Counted from the stretch's first letter, positions 8,564 through 17,077 are shown. The stretch: 64,000 nt of DNA from Fimbriimonadaceae bacterium (GCA_019638795.1 JAHBTB010000006.1:62001-126000); one strand, 5' to 3'. The notes: generated by a model from the sequence alone, not told the origin. Numbers and translations are program-made.

Positions 8564-9175
8564 ATGATGCGTCTCTTCCTTGTGCGCCATGGCCAGACGG
8601 CTTGGAACGCCGACGGCCGCGCCCAAGGTCACAGCGACGTCGAGCTCGACGAGACCGGCCTTGCCCAGGCCGAGGTGCTCAAGGGCGCCTTGGTCAGCAT
8701 TGGCCCCAGACGGATCCTGTCCAGCAACCTGAAGCGTTGTGTCCAGACCGCCCGGCCGTTGGCCGAGGCCACAGGCGTCGAAGTCGTCGAGCGTGAGGCC
8801 CTTCGCGAGCGGACTTTCGGTGTGCTCGAGGGCAAGCACTACACTGACCTCCGGTTCTGGTTCCAAGCGGAAGCCCGGGCCCAGGGCCTGACCGAGTTCG
8901 AGTTGCGGCCCGACGGAGGCGAGTCGGTGAAAGACGTGTGGAAGCGCCTGGCCCCGGTCGACCGGGAGATCAACCGGGGCACCGAGACCACCGTCGTCGT
9001 CGCCCACGGCGGGACATGCGCCCTCCTGCTGGCCCGGCTGGTGAACGCCACCGTCGAATCGTCGCGCAGTTTCCGGTTTGACAACGCCTCGGTCACCGAG
9101 TTGGTGCGCCGGCCAGACGGCCACTGGCAGTTGATCCGCTACAACGACACCAGACATTTGGCCGGAGCCCGATGA
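8564..9175 (+). CDS. Histidine phosphatase family protein (phosphoglycerate mutase-like)
   Basis: A 203-residue branch-1 histidine phosphatase. The catalytic motif LVRHGQTAWN is at the N-terminus, the acid residue sits in REALRERTFGVLEG, and the second histidine in VVVAHGG. Family members include cofactor-dependent mutases, CobC-type alpha-ribazole phosphatases and broad phosphatases; the substrate cannot be told here. The stop overlaps the lnt start by four bases (ATGA), so translation is probably coupled. Confidence 0.9.
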   Translation: MMRLFLVRHGQTAWNADGRAQGHSDVELDETGLAQAEVLKGALVSIGPRRILSSNLKRCVQTARPLAEATGVEVVEREALRERTFGVLEGKHYTDLRFWFQAEARAQGLTEFELRPDGGESVKDVWKRLAPVDREINRGTETTVVVAHGGTCALLLARLVNATVESSRSFRFDNASVTELVRRPDGHWQLIRYNDTRHLAGAR

Positions 9176-10653
9176 AGGCTTGGTTGGGCCGCCACGGGGC
9201 CGCCCTGCTCAGCGCCGTCTTGACCGGCCTGGCCTTTCCGCCGTTCAACGTCTTCCTGCTTGTCTTTGTCGCCCTCGCCCCGTGGCTCGCCAAGCTGCGC
9301 GACCTCGACGCAAAGCAGTCCTTGGCGTCGGGCTACCTCTTCGGCTTCTTCTACTACCTCGTCCAGATGTTCTGGGTCCAGCAGTTTGTCACCGACTGGA
9401 TCCACAAGCCCGCCGTCGCCGTCGTCCCCTACCTCGTCACCGCCCTGCTCGGCGGCTTGTTGGTCGCCCCGGTCGGGTGGTTGGTCAACCGGTGCTGGGC
9501 GGTCGGCCGGCCGTGGATGGTTCCCCTTGTCTGGGCGGCGGGCGAGGGCTTCCGCGCCTACGTGCCTGCCCTCGCCTTCCCGTGGGGGCTGCTGGGCACC
9601 CCGATGGCGCGCCTGCCCTGGCTTGTCCAGCACGCCGCGTTCGGGGGCGTGTTCCTGGTGTCGGCCTGGGCGGTCGTCGTGAACCTCTTTGTGGTCCACG
9701 CCCTCTTCGCCGACAAGGAGGCCAAGAAGGCAATGTCCGTGCGGCAGGCTTCGGTCCTCTCCCTGCTGTTCTTTGCCGTCTTCCTCGCGGGGTTGCTCCG
9801 GATGTCCAACCTGCCCCCGACAAAGAAGCTGGTCGCCACCCTCGGCCAGCCGGGAGTCGACATGGCCTTCACCAAAGGGGTCGAGCGGTGGCAGAAGTTG
9901 GGCGCCGCCGCGGCGGCGACGATGGCGACCGCCGAGTCCAACGGCAGCCGGCTCGTCGTGTTCCCGGAAGGGTTCGGCGAGATGACCGACGGCGACACCC
10001 CGGTCAGCGGCGTCGGGCCCCGGCCGCCGCTGCCCACCATCCTTGGCTCGCACCGTTCGGACGGGACGAAGACGTACCAGACCGCTTGGCTCTACGACGG
10101 CAAGTGGCAGAGGGCCGACAAGACCAGGTTGGTCATCTTCGGCGAGTACGTCCCCTTCCGCGACTCACCGCTGTTGGCCGGGTTCAACTTGCCGACGGCG
10201 GACATCTCGCCCGGTGACAAGGTGGTGACGCCCACCATCGACGGAACCAAGGTCGGCACGCTGGTGTGCTTCGAGGGCGTCTTCCCCGACCTGAGCGAGA
10301 TCCACGCCCGCAACGGGGCGCAGCTTCTTGTCCAGATCAGCATCGACGACTGGTACATCAAGACCCCGGCATGGGAGCAACTCTGGATGTCTTCTGTGTA
10401 CCGGTCGATCGAGACCGGCCTGCCCCTCCTGCGGGTGGGTGGCGAGGGCATGACCCTGGCGACCGACTGCCGAGGCCAGGTGATCGTCGCGGCCAAGCCC
10501 TTTGAGCAGAAGGCGCTCCGTGTCGAGGTCGCCGTCCCCGACCACTCCGACGCGTTCCCATACAAATCCGCGTTCCTGTGGCTGTCGTACCTGGTCGCCG
10601 CTTGGGTCGCCGTGGAAGGGTCCTTGGCGGGTCGGAAGAGGACCGAGAAGTGA
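9172..10653 (+). CDS. lnt: Apolipoprotein N-acyltransferase
   Basis: A 493-residue membrane enzyme that adds the third acyl chain to the N-terminal cysteine of lipoproteins. About six membrane helices fill residues 1-210, followed by a nitrilase-like periplasmic domain and a final helix. The catalytic triad is in place: E266 (VVFPEGFG), K317 (ADKTRLVIFGEYVPF) and C366 (GTLVCFEG). The gene overlaps both neighbours by four bases. Several lipoproteins in the window (3235, 43434, 49473, 53980) are plausible substrates. Confidence 0.96.
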   Translation: MKAWLGRHGAALLSAVLTGLAFPPFNVFLLVFVALAPWLAKLRDLDAKQSLASGYLFGFFYYLVQMFWVQQFVTDWIHKPAVAVVPYLVTALLGGLLVAPVGWLVNRCWAVGRPWMVPLVWAAGEGFRAYVPALAFPWGLLGTPMARLPWLVQHAAFGGVFLVSAWAVVVNLFVVHALFADKEAKKAMSVRQASVLSLLFFAVFLAGLLRMSNLPPTKKLVATLGQPGVDMAFTKGVERWQKLGAAAAATMATAESNGSRLVVFPEGFGEMTDGDTPVSGVGPRPPLPTILGSHRSDGTKTYQTAWLYDGKWQRADKTRLVIFGEYVPFRDSPLLAGFNLPTADISPGDKVVTPTIDGTKVGTLVCFEGVFPDLSEIHARNGAQLLVQISIDDWYIKTPAWEQLWMSSVYRSIETGLPLLRVGGEGMTLATDCRGQVIVAAKPFEQKALRVEVAVPDHSDAFPYKSAFLWLSYLVAAWVAVEGSLAGRKRTEK

Positions 10654-11294
10654 AGGGGGCCGTCCTTTTCGACCTGGACGGCACGCTCACCGACCCCTCC
10701 CCCGGGATCACGCGATGCGTCAACCATGCGCTCGAGCGGCTGGGCGAACCGGCCCGCGACCCAGACTCCTTGTTGTGGTGTATCGGCCCGCCCCTGCGGG
10801 CGTCGTTCGAGACCCTTGTCCCCGGCCGAGCCGACGAGGCGATGCAGTTCTATCGGGAGCGGTTCGCAGACGTCGGCATGTTCGAGAACAGCGTGTTTGA
10901 AGGGGTCCCCGAAATGCTGGACGACCTGCGCCGCGACTCGGTCCTCTTCGTCGCGACATCCAAGCCGACCGTTTACGCCACGAAGATCATCGACCATTTC
11001 GGCCTGTCGGACCGCTTCCGGGCGGTCTACGGGTCGGAACTGGACGGGACGAGGAGCAAGAAAGGCGACTTGGTTCGGTATGTCGCGGACACCGAGCGCC
11101 TTGTCCCCGGTGACGGCGTGATGGTCGGCGACCGCAAGCACGACGTGCTGGGGGCGCGGCAAGTCGGAATGCGGAGCGTGGGAGTGCTCTATGGGTTCGG
11201 GACCCGCGAAGAGTTGGTCCAGGCCGGGGCGACCCAGACCTGCGGCTCACCCTCCGAGGTTCCCGGGGCAGTCCGGTGCGTTCGGTTGGCTTAG
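10650..11294 (+). CDS. HAD-superfamily phosphatase, phosphoglycolate phosphatase-like
   Basis: A 214-residue HAD hydrolase. The GTG at 10650 overlaps the lnt stop as GTGA and is preferred over the longer frame from 10578, because the HAD motif I (LFDLDGTLTD) then lies at the N-terminus as usual. Motif II is the Ser/Thr in VATSKPT, and motif III/IV is GDGVMVGDRKHD. A helical cap lies between motifs I and II. This matches the Gph/YjjG group of small-molecule phosphatases; the substrate is unknown. Confidence 0.88.
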   Translation: MKGAVLFDLDGTLTDPSPGITRCVNHALERLGEPARDPDSLLWCIGPPLRASFETLVPGRADEAMQFYRERFADVGMFENSVFEGVPEMLDDLRRDSVLFVATSKPTVYATKIIDHFGLSDRFRAVYGSELDGTRSKKGDLVRYVADTERLVPGDGVMVGDRKHDVLGARQVGMRSVGVLYGFGTREELVQAGATQTCGSPSEVPGAVRCVRLA

Positions 11295-11332
11295 GGCCCG
11301 CCCAGCTTGACGCCGGACGGGCTTGGCCCGTG

Positions 11333-12016
11333 TCAGGGTTTCTTGCTCTCCAAAGCCTTCCGGACAAGCTCCAGCTTGGCCTCGGCGGGGAGGTCAGGGT
11401 CGCCCATGATGCGGTCGACCGCGTCGTCTCCGTCCAGGTATTGGGCCAGCTCAGTGGACGCCGCGCGTCGCTCCTCGGGGGTCACGTCGTCATGGACGTC
11501 GTCGTCCTCTTCGTTTCCGGGCCGGTCGTCATGGTCGGACACCTGGTTCAGCCGGGCCGAGACGAGTTTGGTGATCATTTCACCGGGAAGGAACGGGGCC
11601 AGAGCGACGAGGACGTGGCCGGGGATCCGGGCACCGCTCTTGATCTCGCTTTCGACCAGCCTGGCGAGGTCCTCACCCCGCGTGAACGGGGCGAGACCCA
11701 TAAGGACGTTGTAATCGAAGTCCCCACCGCGCCGTCCCTTGCCCTTCCGGTCGGGCTCGCCCGCGTCACCCTTCAGGGTGGCGAGGAGCAGTTTGCACTC
11801 CACGGCGAGTTCGTCGAACGTGGTGCTTTCGGGCAGTTTGCTGAAGACCCCTTCGGGGACGACGTCCTCGTCGACAAGGACGGCAAGGGCCTGGTTATAG
11901 CGGCGGACGGCGGTCGCCTGTCCGCCTGCCATAGACCCGGTCAGGCTGGCGTGTTCGGCCAAGTCGGCCAGTTCGCGCAGGAGGTTCTTGAAGATGTGCA
12001 GTTGGGTTTCGCTCAT
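11333..12016 (-). CDS. Unknown protein coupled to an ECF sigma factor
   Basis: A 227-residue, mostly helical and acidic protein without membrane segments or recognisable motifs. A very acidic stretch lies near residues 168-177. The start overlaps the sigma factor stop by four bases (ATGA), so the two are co-translated. That position is where anti-sigma factors usually lie, but no ZAS-type Cys/His motif or transmembrane helix is seen, so an anti-sigma role is only a possibility. Confidence 0.75.
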   Translation of the reverse strand: MSETQLHIFKNLLRELADLAEHASLTGSMAGGQATAVRRYNQALAVLVDEDVVPEGVFSKLPESTTFDELAVECKLLLATLKGDAGEPDRKGKGRRGGDFDYNVLMGLAPFTRGEDLARLVESEIKSGARIPGHVLVALAPFLPGEMITKLVSARLNQVSDHDDRPGNEEDDDVHDDVTPEERRAASTELAQYLDGDDAVDRIMGDPDLPAEAKLELVRKALESKKP

Positions 12017-12597
12017 GGGTTGTCACCGAGGTCGGGGAAGCGTCCGCGCAAGGCGCGACGGGCTTCATGGAGGCGCCACTTGACCGTGGTCACGGGAAGG
12101 TCGAGGAACAAGGCCGCTTCCGCCACACTCCAGCCTTCGATATAGACGAGGCGGGCGCAGACGGCCTGCCGTTCGTCGAGTTCGTCGACGGCCCGGTCCA
12201 CCGGGCCTGCGTCCAGGCTGGCGTCCACGCTTGCCCACGCCGCATCCGACATCGTCCGGCTTGCTTTGACGACCAAAGCGTCGAACTCGTCGAGGGAGTG
12301 CGTCGGCTTTCCGGCCCGGTAGGCCCGGCGGGCCTCGTTACGGGCGATCGCATGGAGCCAAGGGGCGAACCGGTCGGGACGCCCCAGGCTGCGGATGTGG
12401 CGGAAGGCGGCAAGAAAGACCGCTTGTCCCACGTCTTCACATATGTCCTCACTGTCAAGGAGAGACCGCACGACGGCACGGACGGCCGGCCGGAACCGGA
12501 GCACCAGGGCGTCAAACGCCCGGACGTCTCCTTTCTGAGCGGCCAAGACCCAGGCAGTCACCGTGGTCTGGTCGGTCATCAGGTCTCCGTCGGACAT
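12013..12597 (-). CDS. ECF-type sigma-70 family factor
   Basis: A 194-residue sigma factor. Region 2 spans roughly residues 25-95 (FDALVLRFRPAVRAVV; GQAVFLAAFRHI; FAPWLHAIARNEARR) and region 4 roughly 140-190, ending in a helix-turn-helix (WSVAEAALFLDLPVTTVKWR). No regions 1 or 3 are present, as expected for an ECF factor. A second ATG at 12579 has GGAG five bases upstream and may be the true start, giving 188 residues. The next gene is translationally coupled. Confidence 0.92.
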   Translation of the reverse strand: MSDGDLMTDQTTVTAWVLAAQKGDVRAFDALVLRFRPAVRAVVRSLLDSEDICEDVGQAVFLAAFRHIRSLGRPDRFAPWLHAIARNEARRAYRAGKPTHSLDEFDALVVKASRTMSDAAWASVDASLDAGPVDRAVDELDERQAVCARLVYIEGWSVAEAALFLDLPVTTVKWRLHEARRALRGRFPDLGDNP

Positions 12598-12654
12598 CCG
12601 CTGCGCGCCTCTCGGGAATCCAGACCCCGCCGGTGCGCCACCGGATAGTTGGTC

Positions 12655-13632
12655 CTATTGTGAGGGGCCCATGAACCGATAGGGGCCCTGGTGGACGCCG
12701 CTTTCGGTGATGATCGCCGTGACGAGGTCACCGGGTGTGACGTCAAACGCGGGGTTCCAGACCGGGCACCGGTCTGGCCCGACCGGGACGCCGTCCACGT
12801 GGGTGACTTCGGAAGCGTCCCGCTCTTCGATGGGTATCCCCGCCCCGGTCGGGGTGGAAGGGTCAAGGGTCGATGTCGGGGCCGCCACCGTGAAGGGGAC
12901 GCCAAAGTGCCGGGCGAGGACGGCCAAGGTGTACGTGCCGATCTTGTTGGCGGTGTCGCCGTTTGCCGCGATCCGGTCGGCTCCGACGACGACAAAATCG
13001 ACTTCGCCCTTGGACATCAGGTATGCGGCCGCCCCGTCGGGGATGACTTGGAACGGGATGCCGTCGTGCATCAACTCCCACGCGGTCAGGCGCAGACCCT
13101 GTTGGCGTGGCCTGGTCTCGCAGGCGAAAACGTGGCGGACCTTGCCCTGGGCATAGGCGGTGCGGACGACACCAAGGGCCGTTCCGTGGCCGGCCGTGGC
13201 GAGGGAGCCGGTGTTGCAGACCGTCAGGACCCGCGCCCCCTCCGGGACGAGGGCCGCGCCGTGCCGACCGATCGCCTGGTTCATGGCGAGGTCGTCCGCC
13301 TCGATCCTTCGCGCGACCTCAAGGACGGCGGAGGGGTCCCATGGGGCCTGGTCGGTCTGGTCAAGCGCCCAGAAAAGGTTCACCGCCGTGGGCCGCGAAG
13401 CGGCCAACCCGGCGCGTGCCGTGGCACGATCCGCTCCTGCAAGGGCGGCGAGCGCCATCCCGTATCCGGCGGCGACCCCGATGGCCGGTGCACCCCGGAC
13501 AGCCATGTCGCGCACCGCGGCGGCGACTTCCTCCCAGGTGCGGAGTTCCAACCAGGTCTCCGTGCGGGGCAGCACCCGTTGGTCCAGCATCCTCAGGACG
13601 CCGTCGTCCCACACCATCGGCCTCAAATCCAT
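12655..13632 (-). CDS. mtnA: S-methyl-5-thioribose-1-phosphate isomerase
   Basis: A 325-residue isomerase converting methylthioribose-1-phosphate to methylthioribulose-1-phosphate in methionine salvage. Signature segments are VRGAPAIGVAAGYG, CNTGSLATAGHGTALG and GADRIAANGDTANKIGTY. C139 and D219 are 80 residues apart, as are the catalytic Cys and Asp of the Bacillus enzyme. No other salvage gene is in the window. The ATG has TACCCT seven bases upstream and no Shine-Dalgarno sequence. Confidence 0.97.
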   Translation of the reverse strand: MDLRPMVWDDGVLRMLDQRVLPRTETWLELRTWEEVAAAVRDMAVRGAPAIGVAAGYGMALAALAGADRATARAGLAASRPTAVNLFWALDQTDQAPWDPSAVLEVARRIEADDLAMNQAIGRHGAALVPEGARVLTVCNTGSLATAGHGTALGVVRTAYAQGKVRHVFACETRPRQQGLRLTAWELMHDGIPFQVIPDGAAAYLMSKGEVDFVVVGADRIAANGDTANKIGTYTLAVLARHFGVPFTVAAPTSTLDPSTPTGAGIPIEERDASEVTHVDGVPVGPDRCPVWNPAFDVTPGDLVTAIITESGVHQGPYRFMGPSQ

Positions 13633-13639
13633 CGGGAGC

Positions 13640-13645
13640 AGGGTA
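13640..13645 (-). promoter_or_regulatory. -10-like TACCCT for mtnA
   Basis: TACCCT is seven bases before the mtnA ATG at 13632. Confidence 0.45.
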
Positions 13646-13679
13646 CCAGCGGGTCTTCTCGGCCGTAAGAGACTAGAGG

Positions 13680-14009
13680 ATGCGGGTCCTGATCTTTGAA
13701 GACAACCTGATGTGGAGTGCCCGGCTCCGCGACTCGGTGCGGTCGCTGGGGCACGAGCCCGTCGTGGTGGACAAGATGACCGGCGGTCTGCCGTCGGGCG
13801 AGGTGGCCATCGTCAACCTCGGTTCGGCCCGTCTGCCTGCCGCCGAGCTTGTGCCCCGTCTGAAGTCGGCCGGGGTGCACGTCGTCGGGCATGCCGGGCA
13901 TAAAGAGCGTCCTTTGGCCCAGTTGGGCAACGACCTTGGTTGTGACCAGGTCGTGAGCAACAGCACGATAACGTTTCACCTGGCAAAAGTCTTAGAAATG
14001 CACACGTAA
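13680..14009 (+). CDS. Stand-alone pseudo-receiver domain protein
   Basis: A 109-residue protein that looks like a response-regulator receiver without an output domain. It starts MRVLIFEDN, keeping the acidic pair at the end of strand 1. The phospho-acceptor position at the end of strand 3 reads VAIVNLG, Asn instead of Asp. The usual Thr/Ser after strand 4 is replaced (VVGHAG), and the strand 5 Lys is missing (VVSNS). It therefore probably cannot be phosphorylated in the normal way. No kinase is adjacent. The receiver assignment rests on pattern and length only. Confidence 0.72.
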   Translation: MRVLIFEDNLMWSARLRDSVRSLGHEPVVVDKMTGGLPSGEVAIVNLGSARLPAAELVPRLKSAGVHVVGHAGHKERPLAQLGNDLGCDQVVSNSTITFHLAKVLEMHT

Positions 14010-14070
14010 TTTCACCAGAGTGGACCATTTTCCTTTTGTTTTGGCACAAGGCCCGGTGCACAATCTGCTC

Positions 14071-14140
14071 ACGACTGGAGAGGAACAAGTCGTCATCCTG
14101 ATCTCGGGACACGCCACATTCAAGCGTGTCCCTATTTTTA
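14071..14140 (+). ncRNA. Candidate small RNA or structured 3' UTR
   Basis: Two hairpins follow the pseudo-receiver gene. The first is ACGACT (14071-14076) pairing with AGTCGT (14088-14093) around an 11-base loop with two GGA triplets. The second is the terminator at 14106-14132. This could be an independent small RNA or simply the 3' UTR of the upstream gene. Confidence 0.3.
14106..14140 (+). terminator. Rho-independent terminator
   Basis: A perfect 9-bp stem GGGACACGC / GCGTGTCCC with a nine-base loop, followed by TATTTTTA. It ends transcription from the pseudo-receiver gene before the CoA-transferase gene at 14171. Confidence 0.85.
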
Positions 14141-14157
14141 TGTCTGACGTGATTCAG

Positions 14158-14163
14158 TAGACT
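14158..14163 (+). promoter_or_regulatory. -10-like TAGACT for the CoA-transferase A gene
   Basis: TAGACT is seven bases before the ATG at 14171 and just downstream of the terminator. Confidence 0.5.
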
Positions 14164-14170
14164 GACGGCA

Positions 14171-14875
14171 ATGGACAAGTTGGTGCGCGACGCGGCCGCC
14201 GCTTTGGACGGCCTCCTTTTCGACGGGATGACCATCATGTCCGGGGGCTTTGGCCTGTGCGGGATCGCGGAGAACCTGATCCTCGCGATCCGGGACAGCG
14301 GGGTCAAGGACCTCACCGTCGTGAGCAACAACTGCGGGGTCGACGACTTTGGCCTCGGCCTCTTGCTCCAGACACGGCAGATCCGCAAGATGATCTCGAG
14401 CTATGTCGGCGAGAACGCCGAGTTCGAGCGGCAGTTCTTGTCGGGTGAGCTGGAGTTGGAGTTCAACCCCCAGGGCACGTTGGCCGAGCGCTGTCGGGCC
14501 GGCGGCGCCGGCATCCCCGCGTTCTACGTCAAGACCGGGTATGGCACGATGGTGGCCGAAGGGAAGGAGACCAGGCAGTTCGGCGGCGAGTGGTACGTCA
14601 TGGAGACGGCCCTCCGCGCCGACCTCAGCATCGTCAAGGCATGGAAGGGTGACCGTTGGGGCAACCTGGTCTTTCGCAAGACGGCGCGGAACTTCAACCC
14701 GATGATGGCGACTGCGGGCAAGGTGTGCGTGGCAGAAGTTGAAAACCTGGTTGAAGTCGGCGAGCTAGACGCCGACTCCATCCATACTCCCGGGATTGCG
14801 GTCGACCGCATCCTCCAGGGGCCCAAGTACGAGAAGCGTATCGAGCGGCGGACGACGCGCCCTCGGGAAGCTTAG
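14171..14875 (+). CDS. scoA: 3-oxoacid CoA-transferase subunit A
   Basis: A 234-residue alpha subunit of a class I CoA-transferase, typically succinyl-CoA:acetoacetate CoA-transferase. Family segments are [47 protein letters not shown] and [20 protein letters not shown]. It pairs with the beta subunit at 15810, which carries the catalytic glutamate. The subunits are usually adjacent or overlapping; here an opposite-strand PEP-CTERM gene lies between them. Its stop overlaps that gene's stop by four bases. Acetoacetate as acceptor is the family default, not proven. Confidence 0.93.
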   Translation: MDKLVRDAAAALDGLLFDGMTIMSGGFGLCGIAENLILAIRDSGVKDLTVVSNNCGVDDFGLGLLLQTRQIRKMISSYVGENAEFERQFLSGELELEFNPQGTLAERCRAGGAGIPAFYVKTGYGTMVAEGKETRQFGGEWYVMETALRADLSIVKAWKGDRWGNLVFRKTARNFNPMMATAGKVCVAEVENLVEVGELDADSIHTPGIAVDRILQGPKYEKRIERRTTRPREA

Positions 14876-15522
14876 CCCTTGCGGCGGCGCACGAGGAGCG
14901 CCAAGCCCCCCAGCGCGAGCAGTGACGTCGGCTCTGGCACAGACTCCAGCGACAGGTTGACGGCCGTGCTGTCAAAGACGTAGCCGTTGCCATTGGTGCC
15001 GACGGCGACGTCGACCGTGTCTCCCGCCGACAACGACAAGGGAGCAACATATCCCGTGGTCGGGGACGACGAGAAGGAGTTCACGACGCCGCTGAAGACA
15101 AGCACGTTGTTGTGCGAGACGTGGACGTCCGTCGTTGTCGGGCCTACGTTGTCCACACCGAAGAAACCCGCGCTCAAATTGTAGGTCGCCGTCGTCGGCG
15201 CCGTGAACCGGAGGACTGCGTATTGGGCGTTGGGCCCAGGGTGCATCCAGAGTTGAGCCGCAGGAACGACCAGCGTGCTGAACGTCACGCCACTGACCGT
15301 GTCGTAGACGCCCAGTGAGTCGATTCCCGTGAACCAGCGGTCATAGCTGCCCGTCGATGTCTGGTCGAAGCTCGTGAACGAGCCTCCCAGCGTGTTTGCG
15401 TAGCCGTACGACCAAACCCCGTTGGGATTGGTGGCCAGGGAAAAATCAGTGTGGGCGTCGTACACGGTTGCGAACGACGACAACGGGCTCAGCACGAGTG
15501 CTGCGGCAAGGATTCTTTTCAA
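14872..15522 (-). CDS. PEP-CTERM sorting-domain protein
   Basis: A 216-residue exported protein with a signal peptide ([17 protein letters not shown]), a beta-rich Ser/Thr/Gly body and the tail [12 protein letters not shown] followed by a hydrophobic stretch and RRRKG. The TTG at 15522 is preferred because GGAGAAG lies about five bases before it; a TTG at 15537 would overlap that site. The body has no recognised enzymatic motif. It is inserted head-on between the two CoA-transferase subunit genes and looks lower in GC than they do. Surface anchoring would need an exosortase encoded elsewhere. Confidence 0.82.
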   Translation of the reverse strand: MKRILAAALVLSPLSSFATVYDAHTDFSLATNPNGVWSYGYANTLGGSFTSFDQTSTGSYDRWFTGIDSLGVYDTVSGVTFSTLVVPAAQLWMHPGPNAQYAVLRFTAPTTATYNLSAGFFGVDNVGPTTTDVHVSHNNVLVFSGVVNSFSSSPTTGYVAPLSLSAGDTVDVAVGTNGNGYVFDSTAVNLSLESVPEPTSLLALGGLALLVRRRKG

Positions 15523-15538
15523 GTTGCTCTTCTCCAAG

Positions 15539-15567
15539 TCTCATGCCCGGACAACGGGCACGTGAGA
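15539..15567 (-). promoter_or_regulatory. 5'-leader hairpin next to the Shine-Dalgarno sequence
   Basis: On the minus strand, TCTCA and TGCCCG pair with CGGGCA and TGAGA around a five-base loop, with a two-base bulge. The hairpin ends two to four bases before the GGAGAAG site of the PEP-CTERM gene. The remaining gap to 15809 holds the promoter of subunit B and no other gene that I can see. Confidence 0.55.
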
Positions 15568-15798
15568 TTATGTTCAATAAGACATGGCTAGTAAACCCGT
15601 TGAAGTGCAAGGTCAATTTGAACCCGGACAAAAGGGTGTCGGGCCGCAAGAGAAATGAGCATGTACGGCTGGGTCAAATCCAACTTCAACCTGTGTCCAG
15701 CCTGTCGTCAAAGTTTTCTCAAATTCGTCGCAGCCGTAGCGACCGGCGGCCCACTGCGGTGGGCAAGACATTTGTGGGCCGGGACCGGCGCGCCGGGC

Positions 15799-15804
15799 TA
15801 AACT
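15799..15804 (+). promoter_or_regulatory. -10-like TAAACT for the CoA-transferase B gene
   Basis: TAAACT is five bases before the ATG at 15810. The GAGG between them could also act as a weak ribosome-binding site, though it is too close to the ATG. Confidence 0.45.
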
Positions 15805-15809
15805 GAGGC

Positions 15810-16466
15810 ATGCCTTTGACGCGAGACCAAATGGCGGCGCGCGCGGCGCTTGAGTTGCGTGACGGGTACTACGTGAACCTCGGGATCGGCATCCCGACGA
15901 TGGTCGCCAACCACATCCCACCCGGCGTCGAGGTGGTGCTCCAAAGCGAGAACGGCATGCTTGGCATGGGGCCCTTCCCCTACGAGGGCGAGGAAGACCC
16001 CGACCTCATCAACGCGGGCAAGCAGACGACCACCCAGATCCCCGGCACCGCGTTCTTCGACTCCGCCACCAGCTTTGCCATGATCCGGGGTGGACACATC
16101 GACCTCACCATCCTGGGGGCGATGGAGGTCTCTGACCACGGTGACCTCGCGAACTGGATGGTGCCAGGAAAGATGGTGAAGGGTATGGGCGGCGCGATGG
16201 ACCTGGTCGCGGGTGTGAAGCGGGTCGTGGTCGTCATGGAGCACACCAACAAGGCGGGAGAACCCAAGATCCTGCCCGAGTGCACTCTGCCCCTGACCGG
16301 AAGGAACTGCGTCCACTTGATCATCACCGACCTGGCGGTGTTTGAGGTCGGACCGACGGGCCTGACGCTTGTCGAGCACGCCGCCGACGTGACGGTCGAG
16401 GACGTCCAAGCGAAGACGGGGACGCCCTTCGTGGTTTCGCCGGCCTTGAAGCAAATCGCGGTTTAA
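15810..16466 (+). CDS. scoB: 3-oxoacid CoA-transferase subunit B
   Basis: A 218-residue beta subunit of a class I CoA-transferase. It contains the catalytic glutamate E47 in [10 protein letters not shown], which forms the glutamyl-CoA thioester. Other family segments are [30 protein letters not shown] and [13 protein letters not shown]. It should form the active enzyme with the A subunit at 14171. The TAAACT hexamer before the ATG suggests separate transcription, in keeping with the split arrangement. Confidence 0.95.
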   Translation: MPLTRDQMAARAALELRDGYYVNLGIGIPTMVANHIPPGVEVVLQSENGMLGMGPFPYEGEEDPDLINAGKQTTTQIPGTAFFDSATSFAMIRGGHIDLTILGAMEVSDHGDLANWMVPGKMVKGMGGAMDLVAGVKRVVVVMEHTNKAGEPKILPECTLPLTGRNCVHLIITDLAVFEVGPTGLTLVEHAADVTVEDVQAKTGTPFVVSPALKQIAV

Positions 16467-16513
16467 GGTCAAAACCACCCGTCGCCCGCGATAAGATGGC
16501 GGCAGGAAACGCT

Positions 16514-17050
16514 ATGCAGGCCCCTCCGCCTCCTCCCATGCCACCCCCAGGGGGGCCGTACCAAGCCCACCCGAGCCTGACCGGACGGCCCCGCCTCCCT
16601 TCCGCGACGCTGGAGGAGCTGCGCGCCGCCGCCGCAGGAAAGCGGCTCGGGGCAAGGATCGCCTTGGTGTACGTGCTGATACCGCTCTTGCTCTTTGTCG
16701 CGGGGGCGGCCGTCAGTCCCCCGGGCGGCGGGTTCTGGCCCTTGGTGCCTGCGGGAGTGGCTCTGGTGGTCGGCCACGTCTGGTCGGCGTTCCTTGTCCG
16801 GGAGATGCTGGTCAAGCTCGACCCGCTCTGGAGGTCGTCGGCCCGGTGGGCGACCCCTGGGCTGGTCATGGGGTTGTTGCTCCCGGTCACCGCGGTTTGG
16901 TTCGCCGCGATCGTGGACATGCTCAGCGGCATGTATTTCAAGGAGAGGAAATTCAAGCCACGGATCGCGGGACCGAAAGACGCGGAACTGGTCGCCTGGG
17001 CGGCGGCAAACCCTGTCGCGCCGCAGGCGCCGCCTGTGCCATTTCAGTGA
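16514..17050 (+). CDS. Membrane protein of unknown function, first of a tandem pair
   Basis: A 178-residue protein with a proline-rich N-terminus, about four membrane helices (ALVYVLIPLLLFVAGAA; FWPLVPAGVALVVGHVW; TPGLVMGLLLPVTAVWFAAI) and a conserved-looking tail GPKDAELVAWA. The ATG at 16514 has AGGAAA six bases upstream; an ATG at 16496 lacks a site. It resembles the next gene in layout and in the tail motif, so the two are probably an old duplication. Function unknown. Confidence 0.7.
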   Translation: MQAPPPPPMPPPGGPYQAHPSLTGRPRLPSATLEELRAAAAGKRLGARIALVYVLIPLLLFVAGAAVSPPGGGFWPLVPAGVALVVGHVWSAFLVREMLVKLDPLWRSSARWATPGLVMGLLLPVTAVWFAAIVDMLSGMYFKERKFKPRIAGPKDAELVAWAAANPVAPQAPPVPFQ

Positions 17051-17077
17051 CGGCTTTGTGTTTGTCGGGTCACGGGT

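Noticed and set aside
11317-11331. ACGGGC-TTG-GCCCGT hairpin between convergent genes as terminator
   Set aside because: The stem is only six base pairs with no T-run; it may be chance in GC-rich sequence.
14041-14059. Sigma-54-like sequence with a perfect TGGCAC
   Set aside because: The GG to GC distance is 13 rather than 10 bases, and the spacing is strict for this promoter type.
14098-14160. A short plus-strand reading frame after the GGAGAGG loop
   Set aside because: No ATG, GTG or TTG lies at a suitable distance, and the sequence is better explained as a terminator hairpin.
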